Shown here piece by piece: positions 46,227 through 61,481 of a stretch of 64,000 nucleotides of DNA; position 1 is the stretch's first letter, and each line of letters opens with the position of its first letter. A program made the translations under genes and the position numbers. The notes beneath the pieces were generated by a model. It was not told where the DNA came from. It did no database searches and was given only the letters and a program-made list of their open reading frames with translations. Origin of the DNA: Isoetes taiwanensis (lineage: Eukaryota > Streptophyta > Lycopodiopsida > Isoetales > Isoetaceae); NCBI GenBank assembly GCA_021234155.1, contig JAJEKV010000033.1:12905614-12969613 (forward strand), written 5' to 3'.

Positions 46227-47306
46227 AAAAGAAAAAAGAAAAAGGAAAAAGAGAAAAGTGGAAAAGGGAAAGAGGGTGGGGAAAAAGGAAAAAATAGACA
46301 CATAAAAAAGGTGGAGAAAAGGGAATGGAAAGAGGCATAGGGAAAGAGAAAAAAAAAGAAAGTGGGAAAGAAAAGGGAAAAAGGGCACGGAAAAAAGTGG
46401 AAGGGTGGGGAAAGAATGAAAAGGGAAGGGAAAGGAAAAGGGAGGCAGAAAAAGGGGGAAGGGAAGGGAAGGAAAGGAAAAAAGGGCACGAGGAAAAGGG
46501 AAGAGAGAAATAGGAAAATAGAAGGGGAAAAGGCGGTGGGATAAAAAGGAAGAGGGTGGGAAAAAGAAGAAAAGGGTGAGGAAATGATGAAAGGGAAAGG
46601 GAAAGGGAGGTGGAAAAAGGGGAAAGGGAAGGGAAGGAAAAAAGGGCACGAGGAAAATGGGAGAGAGAGATAAAAAAATAGAGAGAAATAAGAAAATAGA
46701 AGGGGAAAAGGCGGTTGGATAAAGAGGAAGAGAGTGGGGAAAAGGAAAATGGAGGCGGAAAAAGGGAAAGGGAAGGGAAGGGAAGGAAAAAAAGGGCACG
46801 AGGAAAAGGGGAGAGAGAAATAGAAAAATAGAAGGGGAAAAGGCAATGGGATAAAGAGGAAGAGGGTGGGGAAAAGAAGAAAAGGGGCACATGAAAATAT
46901 GTAGAAAATAAGAAAGGGCATGGAAAAAGGAAAAGTAAAAAGAAATAAGAAGGGGAAAAGAAAAGGGAAAAATGGGAAGGGTGAGGAAAGGATGAAAAGG
47001 GAAGGGAAAAAATTTGTCATAAAACAGGAAAGGAAAAAAGTGGAAGGGAAAAGGAAAGAGAAGGGGAGGTTAAAAAAAAAAAAAAAAAAAAAAAAAGGAA
47101 AAGAATATAGAAAATAGAAAAAAGAAAGAAAGAAAGAAGACGTGTAGCAAAATTGAGAAAAAAAAGAAAAAGAAAAAAGAAAAAAAAAGTATGTAGGAAA
47201 ATGAGAAAAAAGAATGCAAATAGCCTCTTTATGAGGAGTCTGAACTGAACAGGTTTTCGTCCACACATGTTCCCAACCTATGCCCAGCAACGCTGGGCAC
47301 CATTAC
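45345..47306 (+). mobile_element. GA-rich Helitron-like element with intact 3' end
   Basis: The right end reads CCCAGCAACGCTGGGCACCA then TTACTAG, with a T following: a stem-loop about ten bases before CTAG, the standard Helitron 3' end. It interrupts the minus-strand LINE exactly within the RT frame (after LIEHN). Nearly all the interior, about 45410-47215, is purine on the plus strand (GGGAAAAGG-type words, with A runs of about 28 at 46197 and 25 at 47072). No coding sequence is present. The left end is not defined and coincides with an inversion breakpoint. Confidence 0.7.
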
Positions 47307-48710
47307 TAGTTATGCTCTATTAGTATCCGGAGGGTTACTAGATGGTCTGTTGTTGAGTGTTCTGGTCTGAAGCCTGCCTGCCCCTGTGCTCTTAAATTCC
47401 CTGCCTCTGCCCATTGCTTTAGTTTATTATCTAGGACCTTCCCGTACCACTTTGCGAAAATGGAGCTTACCATTATTGTCCTGTAGTTTCCAGGTTCCTG
47501 TTTACTCCCCCCTTTGTGTAGGGGTATGACCCTGTTGTACGCCCATCTGTCCGGGAGCCCTGTGTGTATTATACCATTGAATATATCTGTCACCTGTTTT
47601 ACTATCATGGTACATTTTAGTACTTCCACAGTTAATCCATATAAGTCTGGGGCTTTGTTATTGGCCATCCCATTCAGCGCTATCATCACTTCCTGTACAT
47701 TAAAACACGGTCGGTCCATCATTTGCAGTTCAGGTATTGGTGCTGGAGATGCCCCTGTCTTATATAATTTTTCAAGATAATTCTCCCATCCGGCTGTTCC
47801 AATGTCCCCTTGTGTGTTTTCACTTCCCCTATTCCCTTGTTTCTTCTCTTTAAATCCACCCCAGAATTTGCGGGGTTGTTTTTTGATTAGCTTGGCCAGT
47901 CCCCATTGGTGTTGCATCAAATTCTTATTTCTCTTTGCTTTCAGTAACTTCAGATATGTCGCTCTCTCATTCTGATATGTTTCCTTGCCTCTGAGCGCCT
48001 TGACTTTCCTTTTCTGTTCCCTGCATTCATCGTCATACCAGATTGAGGCTTTGAAGGCATTATTTTCCTTTCTCTTCCTTCTTTTCCCGAAAATTTCTAA
48101 TGCCACTTTGACTGTTATGTCATTGAGCGTATCTCCATTCTCATCTGCCCTGTGTTCATCCCACTTCCATTTTCCCATTTCTTCTCTGATTGATTGTGCA
48201 AATGTGTCTGCGTGTTTGTTCTGGAAATGTATTTTCAGCTTTCCCCTGTCTCTCTCATGTTTCTGCTGTTCTTCATTTTTCGATTGTTCCCCCACTGTAA
48301 TTGTCAGCTGCATGGGCCTGTGACTTTCCCTCCTTCCAATTGGCCATTCTAGAGCCACAATTTCTGATACTGTGTCTGTTTCGTGCTCATTCAGTACCAC
48401 ATAATCTACTATACTTCTCCCATGTGCGTTTTGACTTGTGAACTCCCCCGATCCTGTCCACCTTTGTACACCATTGGCTATGATGGCCCCTGTCAAGAGA
48501 GATATAAAAATACAAAAGTTCATACAGTCATACGGTTTCTTTTTTTTTCCTTGTTCTCCTAGCATTGATTTCTGCCTTGTCCTCAGTTCGTCTATTCCAT
48601 TTTTTTGATCTTGCTGTTTGAATCCATTGTCTATTTGTTTCATCTATACTTGTATATTGCGCTTGCAGCTCCTTGCCTGTCCTGGCATTTAGATCTCCTG
48701 TTCTTTCCAC
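47307..48710 (-). mobile_element. LINE: endonuclease C-terminus and RT N-terminus (inverted half)
   Basis: The minus strand encodes the end of the endonuclease (NGVQRWTGSGEFTSQNAHGR, SIVDYVVLNEH and SHRPMQLTI, the last with the catalytic His), a connecting region, and RT blocks NNKAPDLYGLTVEVLK, GNYRTIMVSSIFAKWYGKVL and GFRPEHSTTDHLV. It stops abruptly at LIEHN where the Helitron end begins. The next RT residues (VICCFVDFRKAFDTVP) are at 51912 on the plus strand. Apart from stops near 48640 in the endonuclease, the frame is long and young. Confidence 0.9.
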
Positions 48711-49656
48711 TTCATCATGGTTTCCCCTAATTCTAACAGTTCTATTTTGTCACTACTCGGTGGGTAATACGCTATGATCAATATTAGATCTTTTTTATTT
48801 TGCAATCGAATACTAAGTACCATGTATCTTTTATTGACATCCGAATGTAAAATACATGTACCATTTCTACATTCTCTTTGACATAGCAGGCTAGGCCTGC
48901 ACTCCCTCTTCCTACTTTAAAATTCTTATCTTTCCAACAAGTGAATAGCTGATAGCCCTCCTCCTCCGGTAGCCTCTTTATGTTGTGTTCCCATGTTTCC
49001 ACTAGGCATATTATATCACAGCTGTGTGCTCCCTCAAACCTTTCTCCGTCATCCCATGGGTATCCAGTGCAATTCCAGTACCATATCTTCAGCGTCTCCT
49101 CCCTCGCGGTTGCCCTCTCGGGGTTTCTGTTTGGTCTGCCTCGTTCACCATTCTTCTCGGTCGTCCCCTGGTCCTTGCGGCCGGGGTTGTACCCATGCTC
49201 CCGCTCGAGGGTCCTCGGTTTGCGTTTTCCCCTTTTTCGTTTCTTTCTCCCTCTCTGTGTTGGCTCACCTCGAGAGCTATTGCTGTTGCTGCCCCCCCTG
49301 ATGTCCTGTTTTCCTGCCCTTGTGTTGGTATCCTCAGTGGATTGATGTTCTCCTTCCCCACATTCGTCGCTTTCCCTGGTTCCGATATCCCCTCGTTCTG
49401 TCCTTGTCCTGGTCCTGCAAATTCCCGTGTCCTTTTGTGTAGGAACACCTTGCCATTCTTGACCCCTGCCTGTATTCCTGCCCGATTCAGTTCCCTGGCC
49501 TTGGCCAGTTCCCTGTGTAATCCTTGTCGTTGCATGATTGTTAGAGCTTCCTGTACTATGATCCCATTTCTCAGCCTGGACCCCGTGCGCAATATTCTTT
49601 CCTTGGCTGTCAGGTCTCTGAGAGTCAGATTTATGTGCCTCGCTCGCCCCCTCCAT
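48711..49656 (-). pseudogene. LINE ORF2 start: apurinic endonuclease N-terminal half
   Basis: LKIWYWNCTGYPWDDGERFE, CDIICLVETWEH and GSAGLACYVKENVEM are the first endonuclease motifs (W-N, E-T, G-x-A). The stretch before LKIWYWNC overlaps ORF1 in another frame and may not be translated. A stop ends this frame at 48784; the next endonuclease motif, GDLNARTG near 48690, is in a shifted frame. Confidence 0.75.
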
Positions 49657-50126
49657 TGTCCTGACCGTACTGCTTTGACAATAACGCTCCGATGCTCCTT
49701 GAACACCGTCTCTATCACCTCTGCAGTAACTCGATATGTGTCCTCGTTAGGTTTCTCTGCTACCCCTATCAGCCTAACGTCATGCTTAATTCTATTCTGT
49801 TCCTCATACTCCATGATATGCGGCTTTATTCTATCAAATGATTCCCATGCATCCAATTCAACATTTCCTTTTTCTAATTCAACCAACCTTTTCCAGATCT
49901 TGGCTTTTTCCTCCTCAATTTCGTTCATCCTGCGCTGCATCTCCTCGCTTGTCTTTTCCACCCCTTCTATCCTCACGTCCATATTGGAGATGGCCACCGT
50001 ATTACGGTTGGCCGTTTCAGCTAGTGTGTTGAGAGCATCCATACGAGGGATCCTGGACTCCAGATGCTTATCCATCTGAGCAAGAAAATCTTTGAGGTCT
50101 TGCTGACTTACTGGCACCCTTGCCAT
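49089..50126 (-). CDS. LINE ORF1 protein, 345 aa
   Basis: RNA-binding chaperone of the LINE. It begins MARVPVSQQDLKDFLAQMDK and has a coiled coil (about residues 40-95, SEEMQRRMNEIEEEKAKIWK). An RRM-like core follows with HDVRLIGVAEK and RYRVTAEV-type strands (about 110-180), then a basic C-terminal domain with ARHINLTLRDLTAKERIL, and a low-complexity Gly/Gln/Arg tail. The order coiled coil, RRM, CTD is that of L1-type ORF1p. The frame is intact. It starts about 120 bp inside the element, downstream of GC-rich 5' untranslated sequence. Confidence 0.82.
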   Translation of the reverse strand: MARVPVSQQDLKDFLAQMDKHLESRIPRMDALNTLAETANRNTVAISNMDVRIEGVEKTSEEMQRRMNEIEEEKAKIWKRLVELEKGNVELDAWESFDRIKPHIMEYEEQNRIKHDVRLIGVAEKPNEDTYRVTAEVIETVFKEHRSVIVKAVRSGQWRGRARHINLTLRDLTAKERILRTGSRLRNGIIVQEALTIMQRQGLHRELAKARELNRAGIQAGVKNGKVFLHKRTREFAGPGQGQNEGISEPGKATNVGKENINPLRIPTQGQENRTSGGAATAIALEVSQHREGERNEKGENANRGPSSGSMGTTPAARTRGRPRRMVNEADQTETPRGQPRGRRR

Positions 50127-50534
50127 TTCTGTTTTCTTTGCTGGCTAAGACTGCTGCTTTCTGCCATAGCCCTTGATTTTTGCGGATTGCTGTGGATTGC
50201 TGCTGTGCCTGAGTAGCCGCTACCAAATCTTTGGGGAGGGGTTGGTATCCTTACTCTGTTGAGTCTATATATTGTGTTACTGAACGGTCCTCTAATTCAA
50301 AAATTCTCACCGTTAATCCCCATTTTGAATTCGGATATTGGGATGGCCACCCTTAATTATTCCGCCCCCATCATTTATTTTCGTTTCGTCCCTCGGGTAT
50401 TTCTCTATGATGATTTGACTATGAGTGCTCTTCTCCCGCGCTGTTATGGGATTAAGCACAATTTCATTATTTTTGTACAAAACCTGAATTTATGGACCAT
50501 TTTTTGGAGACCTACTTCAATAACAATTTTTCCC

Positions 50535-51863
50535 ACACTAACAAGCATCACCAGCGAGGGCTGCATATGCTTCAGCAACGGGCACTGGTATCTTGATAGT
50601 GTTGGGGAGCTTCTTCCTGTTCGATGGAGACCAAGCAAAGTCGATTGTCTCCAACTCAATGCGATCACTAGCAGTGGTTGGCCTCCATCTTTTCTTCCAA
50701 CAGTTTACATAATTGGCCGGGTACACCTGGTTCCTTACGGGGACAGGCTCCCACCAAGTGACCTGTACTGTCTCAAAGTTCTCCTTCTTATCATCCATCT
50801 GGGGCTCCTCCATGGGTAAAAGCATGCTACGGTGTACTACTTTTGGAACCCTCAAAAGTACCTACACTGGGTACTTTTAAAACTGGTACTTTCTGTTTTC
50901 TCTTTCCATTAAAATCAATCAAAAATTTTTGAATTGAAGGTCAATAACATGTCAATATATAGTACTAGAGGATAACAATACTATTAGAGACTAATATAAA
51001 TGAATTAACTCTCAAACTTATTATTTATTGCAGCATTTATGCAAGTTCCCACTACCCAGTGCTGGGTACTTTTCTGGGTAGTTTCGCACTCCCTAAAAAG
51101 TACTTTAGATGGTACACCCTAGCATGCTTTCACCCCCATGGCATACCCTACCCATGTGGGACACAACACGTCATCCAAGACGTGCCATAATGAACATACC
51201 TTTCTTCACGTCCTTGAATGGATTGTATTCTGGTATGGGTTTATCCTTCAATGGTCCCACGTATGGAGGAGCGATGCTTGCAATTGGCTGCGGTACTGCA
51301 ACCATTTCCGGAAGCTGAACTCCTTCTTGCCTGGTGCATGGCCAAAAGTCCTCATAATTCCCTTCCGGGCACGAAATCTTCCCTAGCTCCTGTAAAAGAC
51401 CCATCCAATACTCAATGGTAGCCGTGAATTGTGCGGAATAGTTGGCTGTTTCCGGGGTGCCCTTCTTGCTTGTGGATATTGCAACCCAATGAAGGATGTG
51501 CTTGTGGATGTTGTTTCGTAACTGGCCAAGGTCCTTAACTGTTGCCTTTGGTTTAAGCAGCTTGGGTGTTCCTACAGGCATCATGGGCTTCCCGTCTTCC
51601 CCTTCCTTCCACATTTTTATACTGCCTGTAGGCAGCCAATCCAAGAAGCACGGACGGGTTTTGTAATACATGACAGGCCACTCTCCATTCATTGCAAATT
51701 TGAATGTCAGGGGGGTGGTGTGGCCAGTCAATCTATCATCGTCGTCGGGTATGTACCCTTCTATAAACCCCTTCCAATCTGGCACTTTATCAACAATGTA
51801 TGGTACAGGTGCATTTAGATTGCATGTGTGGAACTCATATAACAATTCGGGCATGGTCACCAT
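50535..51863 (-). pseudogene. C-terminal part of DUF8039/DDE gene copy A, on the opposite strand
   Basis: The minus strand reads VTMPELLYEFHTCNLNAP, VPDWKGFIEGYIPDDDDRLT and GHTTPLTFKF, matching copy B's VTSLPELMDVFKSCID, VADWKSFVEGYLLDGKDQLT and GHTKPLQFKF just after its GHTHDDID box. It ends with VQVTWWEPVPVRNQVYPANY and VNCWKKRWRPT (copy B: IQYWEPIGRHKKGNLKEQYT, DCWEKKWRA). It therefore supplies exactly what the plus-strand copy A lacks. A frameshift near 51145 and a MITE at 50829-51120 interrupt it. Confidence 0.75.
50829..51120. mobile_element. hAT-type MITE with 8-bp target duplication
   Basis: The 292-bp insert has imperfect terminal inverted repeats (left ACGGTGTACTAC; right end complement AGGGTGTACCAT) and subterminal TGGGTACTTTT repeats. 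It is flanked by AGCATGCT at 50821-50828 and 51121-51128. Eight-base duplications are a hAT hallmark. It sits inside a former exon of copy A. Confidence 0.82.
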
Positions 51864-51889
51864 TCAATACGGTATAACATTATAATATA

Positions 51890-53665
51890 AGATAGAGGCC
51901 ACAGAAAGAAAGTGATATGTTGTTTTGTGGACTTCAGAAAAGCTTTTGACACGGTACCAAGGGAAAAGCTCATACAGAGGCTCATAGACATGCAGGCACC
52001 AAGAGACATGGTAGGGGCAATTGCAAGATTATCCTACAATGTATATGCAAAAATAGAAGAAGAAGGAAAGGCAATAAACTGCGATACGGGAGTCAAACAG
52101 GGATGTCCTTTATCCCCAACACTGTTTGGAATATATATAGATGCCCTACAGGATTTCATAGCAGAACAGCAAGGGGATGTGGACGTCCCCATTCTCGGGG
52201 GAACCAAGGTACCTATCATGTTATATGCTGATGATTTGGGTATGATGGCCACAAAGAACAAGGGAATGCACAAGTTGCTGAAACTACTAGAGATCTTCTG
52301 TGAAAAGACAGGGCTAACAGTGAATCTTACAAAAACCAAAATAGTCTTTTTTGGTAACAGGAACAACCACAAGCCGTTCAAATATCTAGGGACAGAATTA
52401 GAAGAAGCAACAGAGTACAAATACCTAGGGTATGATACACACGGCACAGGGAGATGGGCGAAAGGGGCAGATGCTAGATTCCAAGCAGCCATAGGGAGCT
52501 ACTACAATATGAAAAACTTCTGCAACAGAAACAGAATAATAGACTGGGAAATCAAATGCTACATGTTCAGTGCAGTAGTCGTCACAACGCAGCTATATGG
52601 GGCGGAAGCTTGGGGACCGGGGCTAACAGACAAGAAATGGGAAAAACAAGAAGGTATTTTCAGACAGCTGCATTGACAGGAATTCAAACTAAGAGCAAAC
52701 ACGCCACTGACAGCCATAGTGTATGAGACAGGTCAGAAACCTATGGAAGTGAGAGCATGGGAAAGGACCATCAGATACATCATAAGAAATAATGCAGGTG
52801 GGAAGTCAGAGAAGTTAGCGAGCATCGCAATTAACGAATCGGCAAAGTCGCACATCACCACGAGCAGTGGATGGTTTAGGGACGTAGCAATATGGACCAG
52901 AGAAATGGGGATGAATCTGAGCGAACTGATCGATGAAGGCCAATGGAATGAGGATTGGACAAGCAAGGCTACGCGAGCATGGTTGCAAAAGCACACAGGA
53001 CCTAAAACAACCTGGCTTATGACAGTATTCAATCCAGAGCGGATGATAGGGCAACAGATGTACCAAGATAACATGCTTGGAAAACGGAGAAGAGACATCT
53101 TAGCAAAATTCAGGATGGGGTGCCATGATCTGAGAATTGAAAAGGACAGGTGGAGGAAGATAGAAAAACAGGACAGATTATGCAGAATCTGTGACAGAAT
53201 GGAAGTGGAGGACGAAAACCACATGCTCAATGAGTGTCCAACATACATAAACATCAGGGAAAAGTACAGAAAAGTAAGATGGGGACAACCAGTACATGCC
53301 ATGATGGCAAGGACAGAAACGATGAGAGATCTGGCAGATGCAATACGAGAGATGCTGAACAGACACCGGGAAACACACGAACAAAAAGGGCTTACGATAT
53401 GAATTGCTCAAGAGGCGAATCATAGACGCCCATTAAATGTACAGCTTAAAGCTGTTTGATATAGACGCATACCTGCACGGCCTAGACGCCGGAACAAAGT
53501 AGGGTGCCGACATTAATAGAAAAAAGTGAGCCTTCAGAAAAGGCTACAATAAAACATCGTGATGAGCTAGTAGCCCCCGTCAGGGAGCTCGCCCATGCTA
53601 CACAAGTCTAGGGGCCTCAGGGCACAAGGGACAATAATGTATTCTATTCTATTCTATATATTGAC
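51890..53665 (+). mobile_element. LINE, 3' half (RT core, thumb, cysteine box, tail)
   Basis: 51912-52676 encodes VICCFVDFRKAFDTVPREKL, GVKQGCPLSPTLFGIYIDAL and IMLYADDLGMMA (catalytic ADD). After a stop at 52676, 52719-53402 gives the C-terminal region with LCRICDRMEVEDENHMLNEC, a CCHC-type box. The 3' end carries ATTCT repeats at 53640-53660, the microsatellite-type tail used by some LINE clades instead of poly(A). It continues the RT frame interrupted at 47307 on the other strand. Confidence 0.9.
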
Positions 53666-57250
<3,585 letters not shown>

Positions 57251-57275
57251 TACAGTGACAAAGCATGGAGGTTGC

Positions 57276-60194
57276 TCATGGCTTTGTCCATCTCCCTTTT
57301 TGGGATCTTGTGTGTGTGTTGTCTTTTGCAATGTGAGAACTTGGATATGACCATACCACACACTCCACCAATTCCCTCCTTTGAGGATCAGCATGATTTG
57401 CCCTCCACTTCTTCTCCCAGCAGTCGGTGTATTGCTCCTTCAAGTTGCCCTTCTTGTGTCTTCCAATGGGCTCCCAATATTGAATTTGGAATCTAGGACG
57501 CAACTCCTCTCCATCAGCCATAGTGGTGGTTACATCAGAGAGTGCCACCCCTAACCATATTGGACAATCCTCATCATCAGGCCTTACTAGCACAAAGTAT
57601 CCTTCCTTGATGTCCTCAAAGGGATCCCACTCAGGAAGATCAAACCACTTCGGCTTTGAGGCCTTACTTCCCACAAACCACTTGGAACCCTTGTTAGGAC
57701 CCAAGTGAACATTCTTAGACGTGCTTGCTCCTTGAGAACCCTCCCATCTTGACTCTGGCAAGAACCCGTCTCTCAGCTCCCTCCCACATGGTTGTTCAGT
57801 TTCTAAGCATGTCACAACTTTCTCCTAGTACTTGATTAGGGAGTCCATTTGATTTTTCTTAAGAGTGGAGGTGTGCTTTCCATTTCGAACATCATCCCAG
57901 TGTGTTATATAATCCTTGATGCCCTTCATTAGTTGGCTAGAGCCTTTGACAGTCTTGAAGGGAGGTAGTGGTTTTGGCTGCCCTTTAGGAATGAGAACTT
58001 CACCCAGTGACACCCGATTGCCACAACTCGATTCCTTGTACAGGCATCCACAACTTGTCACCTGGTCTCCACTTATATTGCATGATTGGTATTCCATCCC
58101 TAACCCAAAACTTGAACTGAAGTGGCTTTGTGTGTCCTGTCAACTGATCCTTACCATCTAGCAAGTATCCCTCGACAAATGATTTCCAATCTGCAACCTC
58201 ATCCATCAAGAAAGCCATTGGGTTGGGGTCAATGCAGCTCTTAAACACATCCATTAGTTCAGGGAGACTAGTCACGTTTTCTCTCTTGAGCTTGGTGGAG
58301 AAAGTTCCAAAGAATGCATCTATATCATCATGCGTATGCCCAACCATCATGAATCCCACTTTCACAACTTTGAATACTCCCACTGCTGTCAAGTATGACA
58401 TTGCCCCAAACATCCATCTATTCTTGTTTTCTTTCCAACAGTTGTCCAATTGAACACATAGCTCCTCTGGCAATTGTTTCTCAAGTAAGGGGAAATCATC
58501 CCAAGTCCTCCTTGATTCACTAGACACCTTGGATGTGAGCTTTTTTATCTGCCTTTGGTAACAAAGCGGTTGATCATCCATCAAAGCCTCAAAAATGGGT
58601 GCTGATGGGGAATACCTCCTCCCTTCTATCGATCCTTTCTCTAGTGTTCTCAAGCACTTGAAAATAGACCTCACATGGAAGTTTGGATCATCCCTCCATA
58701 GATCAAGCACAAAATGACCATAGGTTCCAGTTCCATGACCATGTGTTAAGACACCCACCAGACTTACTTTCATCTGAAAAGCGTTTTGACAACGCTTGGG
58801 TAAAGGATCTAGCTTTGGCAAGAAAGTCTTGTGTTGGTCCATCTTATCATGAATTATACACAGAAATCTGTCAGGCTGCATCTGAGAAAATGTTCTCCAC
58901 TGCCAATACAACTGTCTACATGATATTTGGTCCCTTTGGTGATCTGCAACTTGCTCCCTAATTGTCATTCTTTCTTTCTCTATTGCAGTTGATGCAAGTG
59001 TATCCTTGAGTTGAATGCAAGTGTTGCACTTTGAGAATGGCATGTGTTGCAGGACACTCACGTCTGAGAAGTGAGTGCTCCATAACTTGCTGAAATGTGA
59101 TTGAGAAAGAGGCCTACCTCCAGTAGTTTCTAGGATGGAGTTGACCTCTTTAAGGCACTCCTTTTGGATATAGTTTGTGGCAACACCCTTTGCACCACTC
59201 GCACACCGTGCTCGTTCACCTTCGACTTGTGGGGCATAGATTAAGACATGTATCTCACAAAGCTCTCGAAGACTGCAATGGCCTTGAGAGTATTTGCTCT
59301 AGGTTTCAAAGTGAGTGCATTGCCATGTTGGAACAAACTGTGCCCTTTTCTAACCTGCTCCCAGTATCTATAGAATGAAGACTTGCTCACCCCAAGAATC
59401 CATCTCAATGCTCTCATACATACCTTCAGGCCCCTCAATTGATATAGTAGCCTTCCTGTGTTTTCATCATAGCTGGAATTCCTACACAAGGAGTAGATGA
59501 AATTAATCCTATCTTTATGAAGCTGTCCAATGTATTGGGACCTTATCTGCACGAGGTCATCCACACTGTACTGCACTGTGCAATCTAGGTTGCAACACTC
59601 TTGTCCCCTAATTGCCTCTAGGTTTTCTTTGGTTGGGGCCATACTTTCCATCCTTTCTAAATATTTGTCACTTCTAGGCCTCTTGGGCACCCTTGGCTGC
59701 CTTTTATGAAAAACATAGCGCCTCTTCCTTGTGATCAAAGGATGCTCATCGACCACCAAATCTTCCACATGGCCTGGGGTGGGCCTTGGGGTATGTAGTT
59801 CAGTAGGGCATTCCAAACTATCACCATTCTTGTGTGTAATATATCTAATTGGCCATCTCAACTGAGTTTGGGACTCCAACAACCCAGAGCACACAATGCA
59901 ATCACTAGAGCTTCCCTGGGACATGATTGGATCAACTTGGATAAGAATCTTCACAATGCCAACTCCAAGATGATCATCTCCCAGCCTTTCATCATTCACA
60001 CTATCAAAAGGATCAACTGCAGTTATGATGCCCTCTGCAAATACTGTCTCGTTGCAAGGGTGCAACAACAAGCAGGCCATCTTCCTCCATTGGAGCCTAG
60101 GGCAATGTCCAGTGCTGGGCTTCCTTGGCTCCATTTTGCTCATCTCACATGCTCCCTGAATGAAAGAGCACACATTAAAACCATATACAACCAT
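57276..60194 (-). pseudogene. DUF8039-like/DDE-like (DUF7869-like) gene, copy B, nearly full length
   Basis: The minus strand has one DUF8039-like module (LLHPCNETVFAEGIITAVDP to LRWPIRYI), a Cys motif ECCNLDCTVQYSVDDLVQIR, the helix-turn-helix-like WILGVSKSSFYRYWEQV, PFSKCNTC, then IHDKMDQHKT, VQLDNCWKENKNR and GHTHDDIDAFFGTFS as candidate catalytic acidic boxes, and a C-terminal WEPIGRHKKG region. Defects are a frameshift near 59235, another near 58010 and an in-frame TAG at 57825. Otherwise it is co-linear with copy A, although the sequences differ widely. A TTTCATTCAG acceptor before GGAGCATGTGAGATG suggests a short upstream exon, as in copy A. Role unknown; the acidic triad and family spread suggest a transposase-like nuclease. 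Confidence 0.72.
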
Positions 60195-60465
60195 TTAAAC
60201 CATTAAATCCACATATACAACCATTTAAACCATTAAACCATTAAACCATGTACAACCATTTAAGACAATTAAACCATTAAACCACATAGAACCATTAAAC
60301 CATTAAAAACATTAAAACCATATAACCAGCAAAAACATTAAAACACTATAACCATATAACCATGCAACCATTATAACCATTAACCATTAGAACCATTAAC
60401 CATTAAAACCATTAACCATTAAATCTATTAACCATTATAAACATAATAACCATTAAAAATATGGC
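60165..60465. repeat. Degenerate ACCATTAA tandem repeat
   Basis: AACCATTAAACCATT-type words repeat irregularly over about 300 bp immediately upstream of copy B. It is not the plant telomere motif. Confidence 0.85.
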
Positions 60466-60563
60466 CCACGTGGTGCCTCGTCAGCGACCGCTGACACTGC
60501 CACGTCAGTAGTCCGGACACCCATGTCACGGACCGCATGGCCCACACGTGACAGGGTGTCATA

Positions 60564-61210
60564 ATGGCACTTTATCGAGGTTCGAGGGTGCAGCCCGAAA
60601 TAACTGCACCCTCTTCCTCTTCCCCCGCAATACATTCATCCATTCATTCTTTCTCTGTTCTGTTTTTCCATTCCGTCTCTGGAGCTCTGCCCTTGGCGAT
60701 CCTTCCAATCTCTCAATTCCGACGACTTCTTATGACAGCAGCCTGGTCGACGGATCGGGACGCATCTAGCGCCGAGGATTTTGCACAGTTTGAGTGTTCG
60801 AGCGGGCGTTACTGCCTGAGAAGAAAGTGAGGTTCTTCTCTGTAAGTTTATAGCTGTTTTTATTGCTTATTTTTAGTTTTCTGTAAGTCCTTTTTAGTTT
60901 TATTGCACTCTTACTTATATTCTTTTATCAGAGGTTCTTACTATCCCCTGTTTCAATTTCCAGCCCGACAAATCCCTATTCTCGCTTTGCAAACGCCTGT
61001 TCAAACATGGAATCAAACACGAGAGCTTCCTCTGCATCCAGCAAATCTACCAGGTTTAGTTTATTAATATGTTCTCTTTTGTCTCCACTGTTTCACTCTA
61101 TTTCACATGTTTTCACTGTTTTCTGTTTTGCTTTTGTTTTGTTTTCTGTGTTTGTTTTCTTCTTCTTAGTTTTTGTTTTATTGAAATCCTTGTACAGGCA
61201 TAAGTAAGAC
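60564..61210 (+). other. Possible first exons of an unidentified gene divergent from copy B
   Basis: A frame at 60564-60830 ends MTAAWSTDRDASSAEDFAQF, ECSSGRYCLRRK. A TTTCCAG acceptor at 60963 and TTGTACAG at 61192 could bound further exons; MESNTRASSASSKSTR is open between 61007 and a GTTTAG donor. No domain is recognised. It is noted because it is head-to-head with copy B, as in the other two loci. Confidence 0.22.
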
Positions 61211-61481
61211 TAGTGCTAAGACTAGTGGCAAGCAACTGAACTAGGAATCCTAGAGACAGGTGATAGGAAGAAAAAATCCACAGAGCAGTAACAGAACATC
61301 ACTATGAATGATTCACAATAGAAATTGCAAAACTTTCTATGACTGCTCCATAACAGAACTTAACTATGAATGAATGTTTTTAACTATGATCTAAGAACAG
61401 GATTTGCTTTACAGCAAATGCAAATCTTTCTAACTCACAGAATATCCTCCCTTGCAAGAAAGGTGCAGACTGCACTCGACT

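Noticed and set aside
45343-47290. Minus-strand open frames of 445-632 codons rich in Phe, Leu, Pro and Ser
   Set aside because: They are read from the polypurine/polypyrimidine tract, which rarely forms stop codons; no protein family signature, and all frames are open alike.
49024-50079. 351-codon plus-strand frame
   Set aside because: Antisense of LINE ORF1, whose coiled coil and RRM-like core are clear on the minus strand.
47307-53665. LINE twin-priming inversion as sole cause of the split LINE
   Set aside because: It would not explain why the C-terminus of gene copy A, outside the LINE, is inverted too.
60165-60465. Interstitial telomere repeat
   Set aside because: The word is ACCATTAA, not CCCTAAA or its variants, and the units are irregular.
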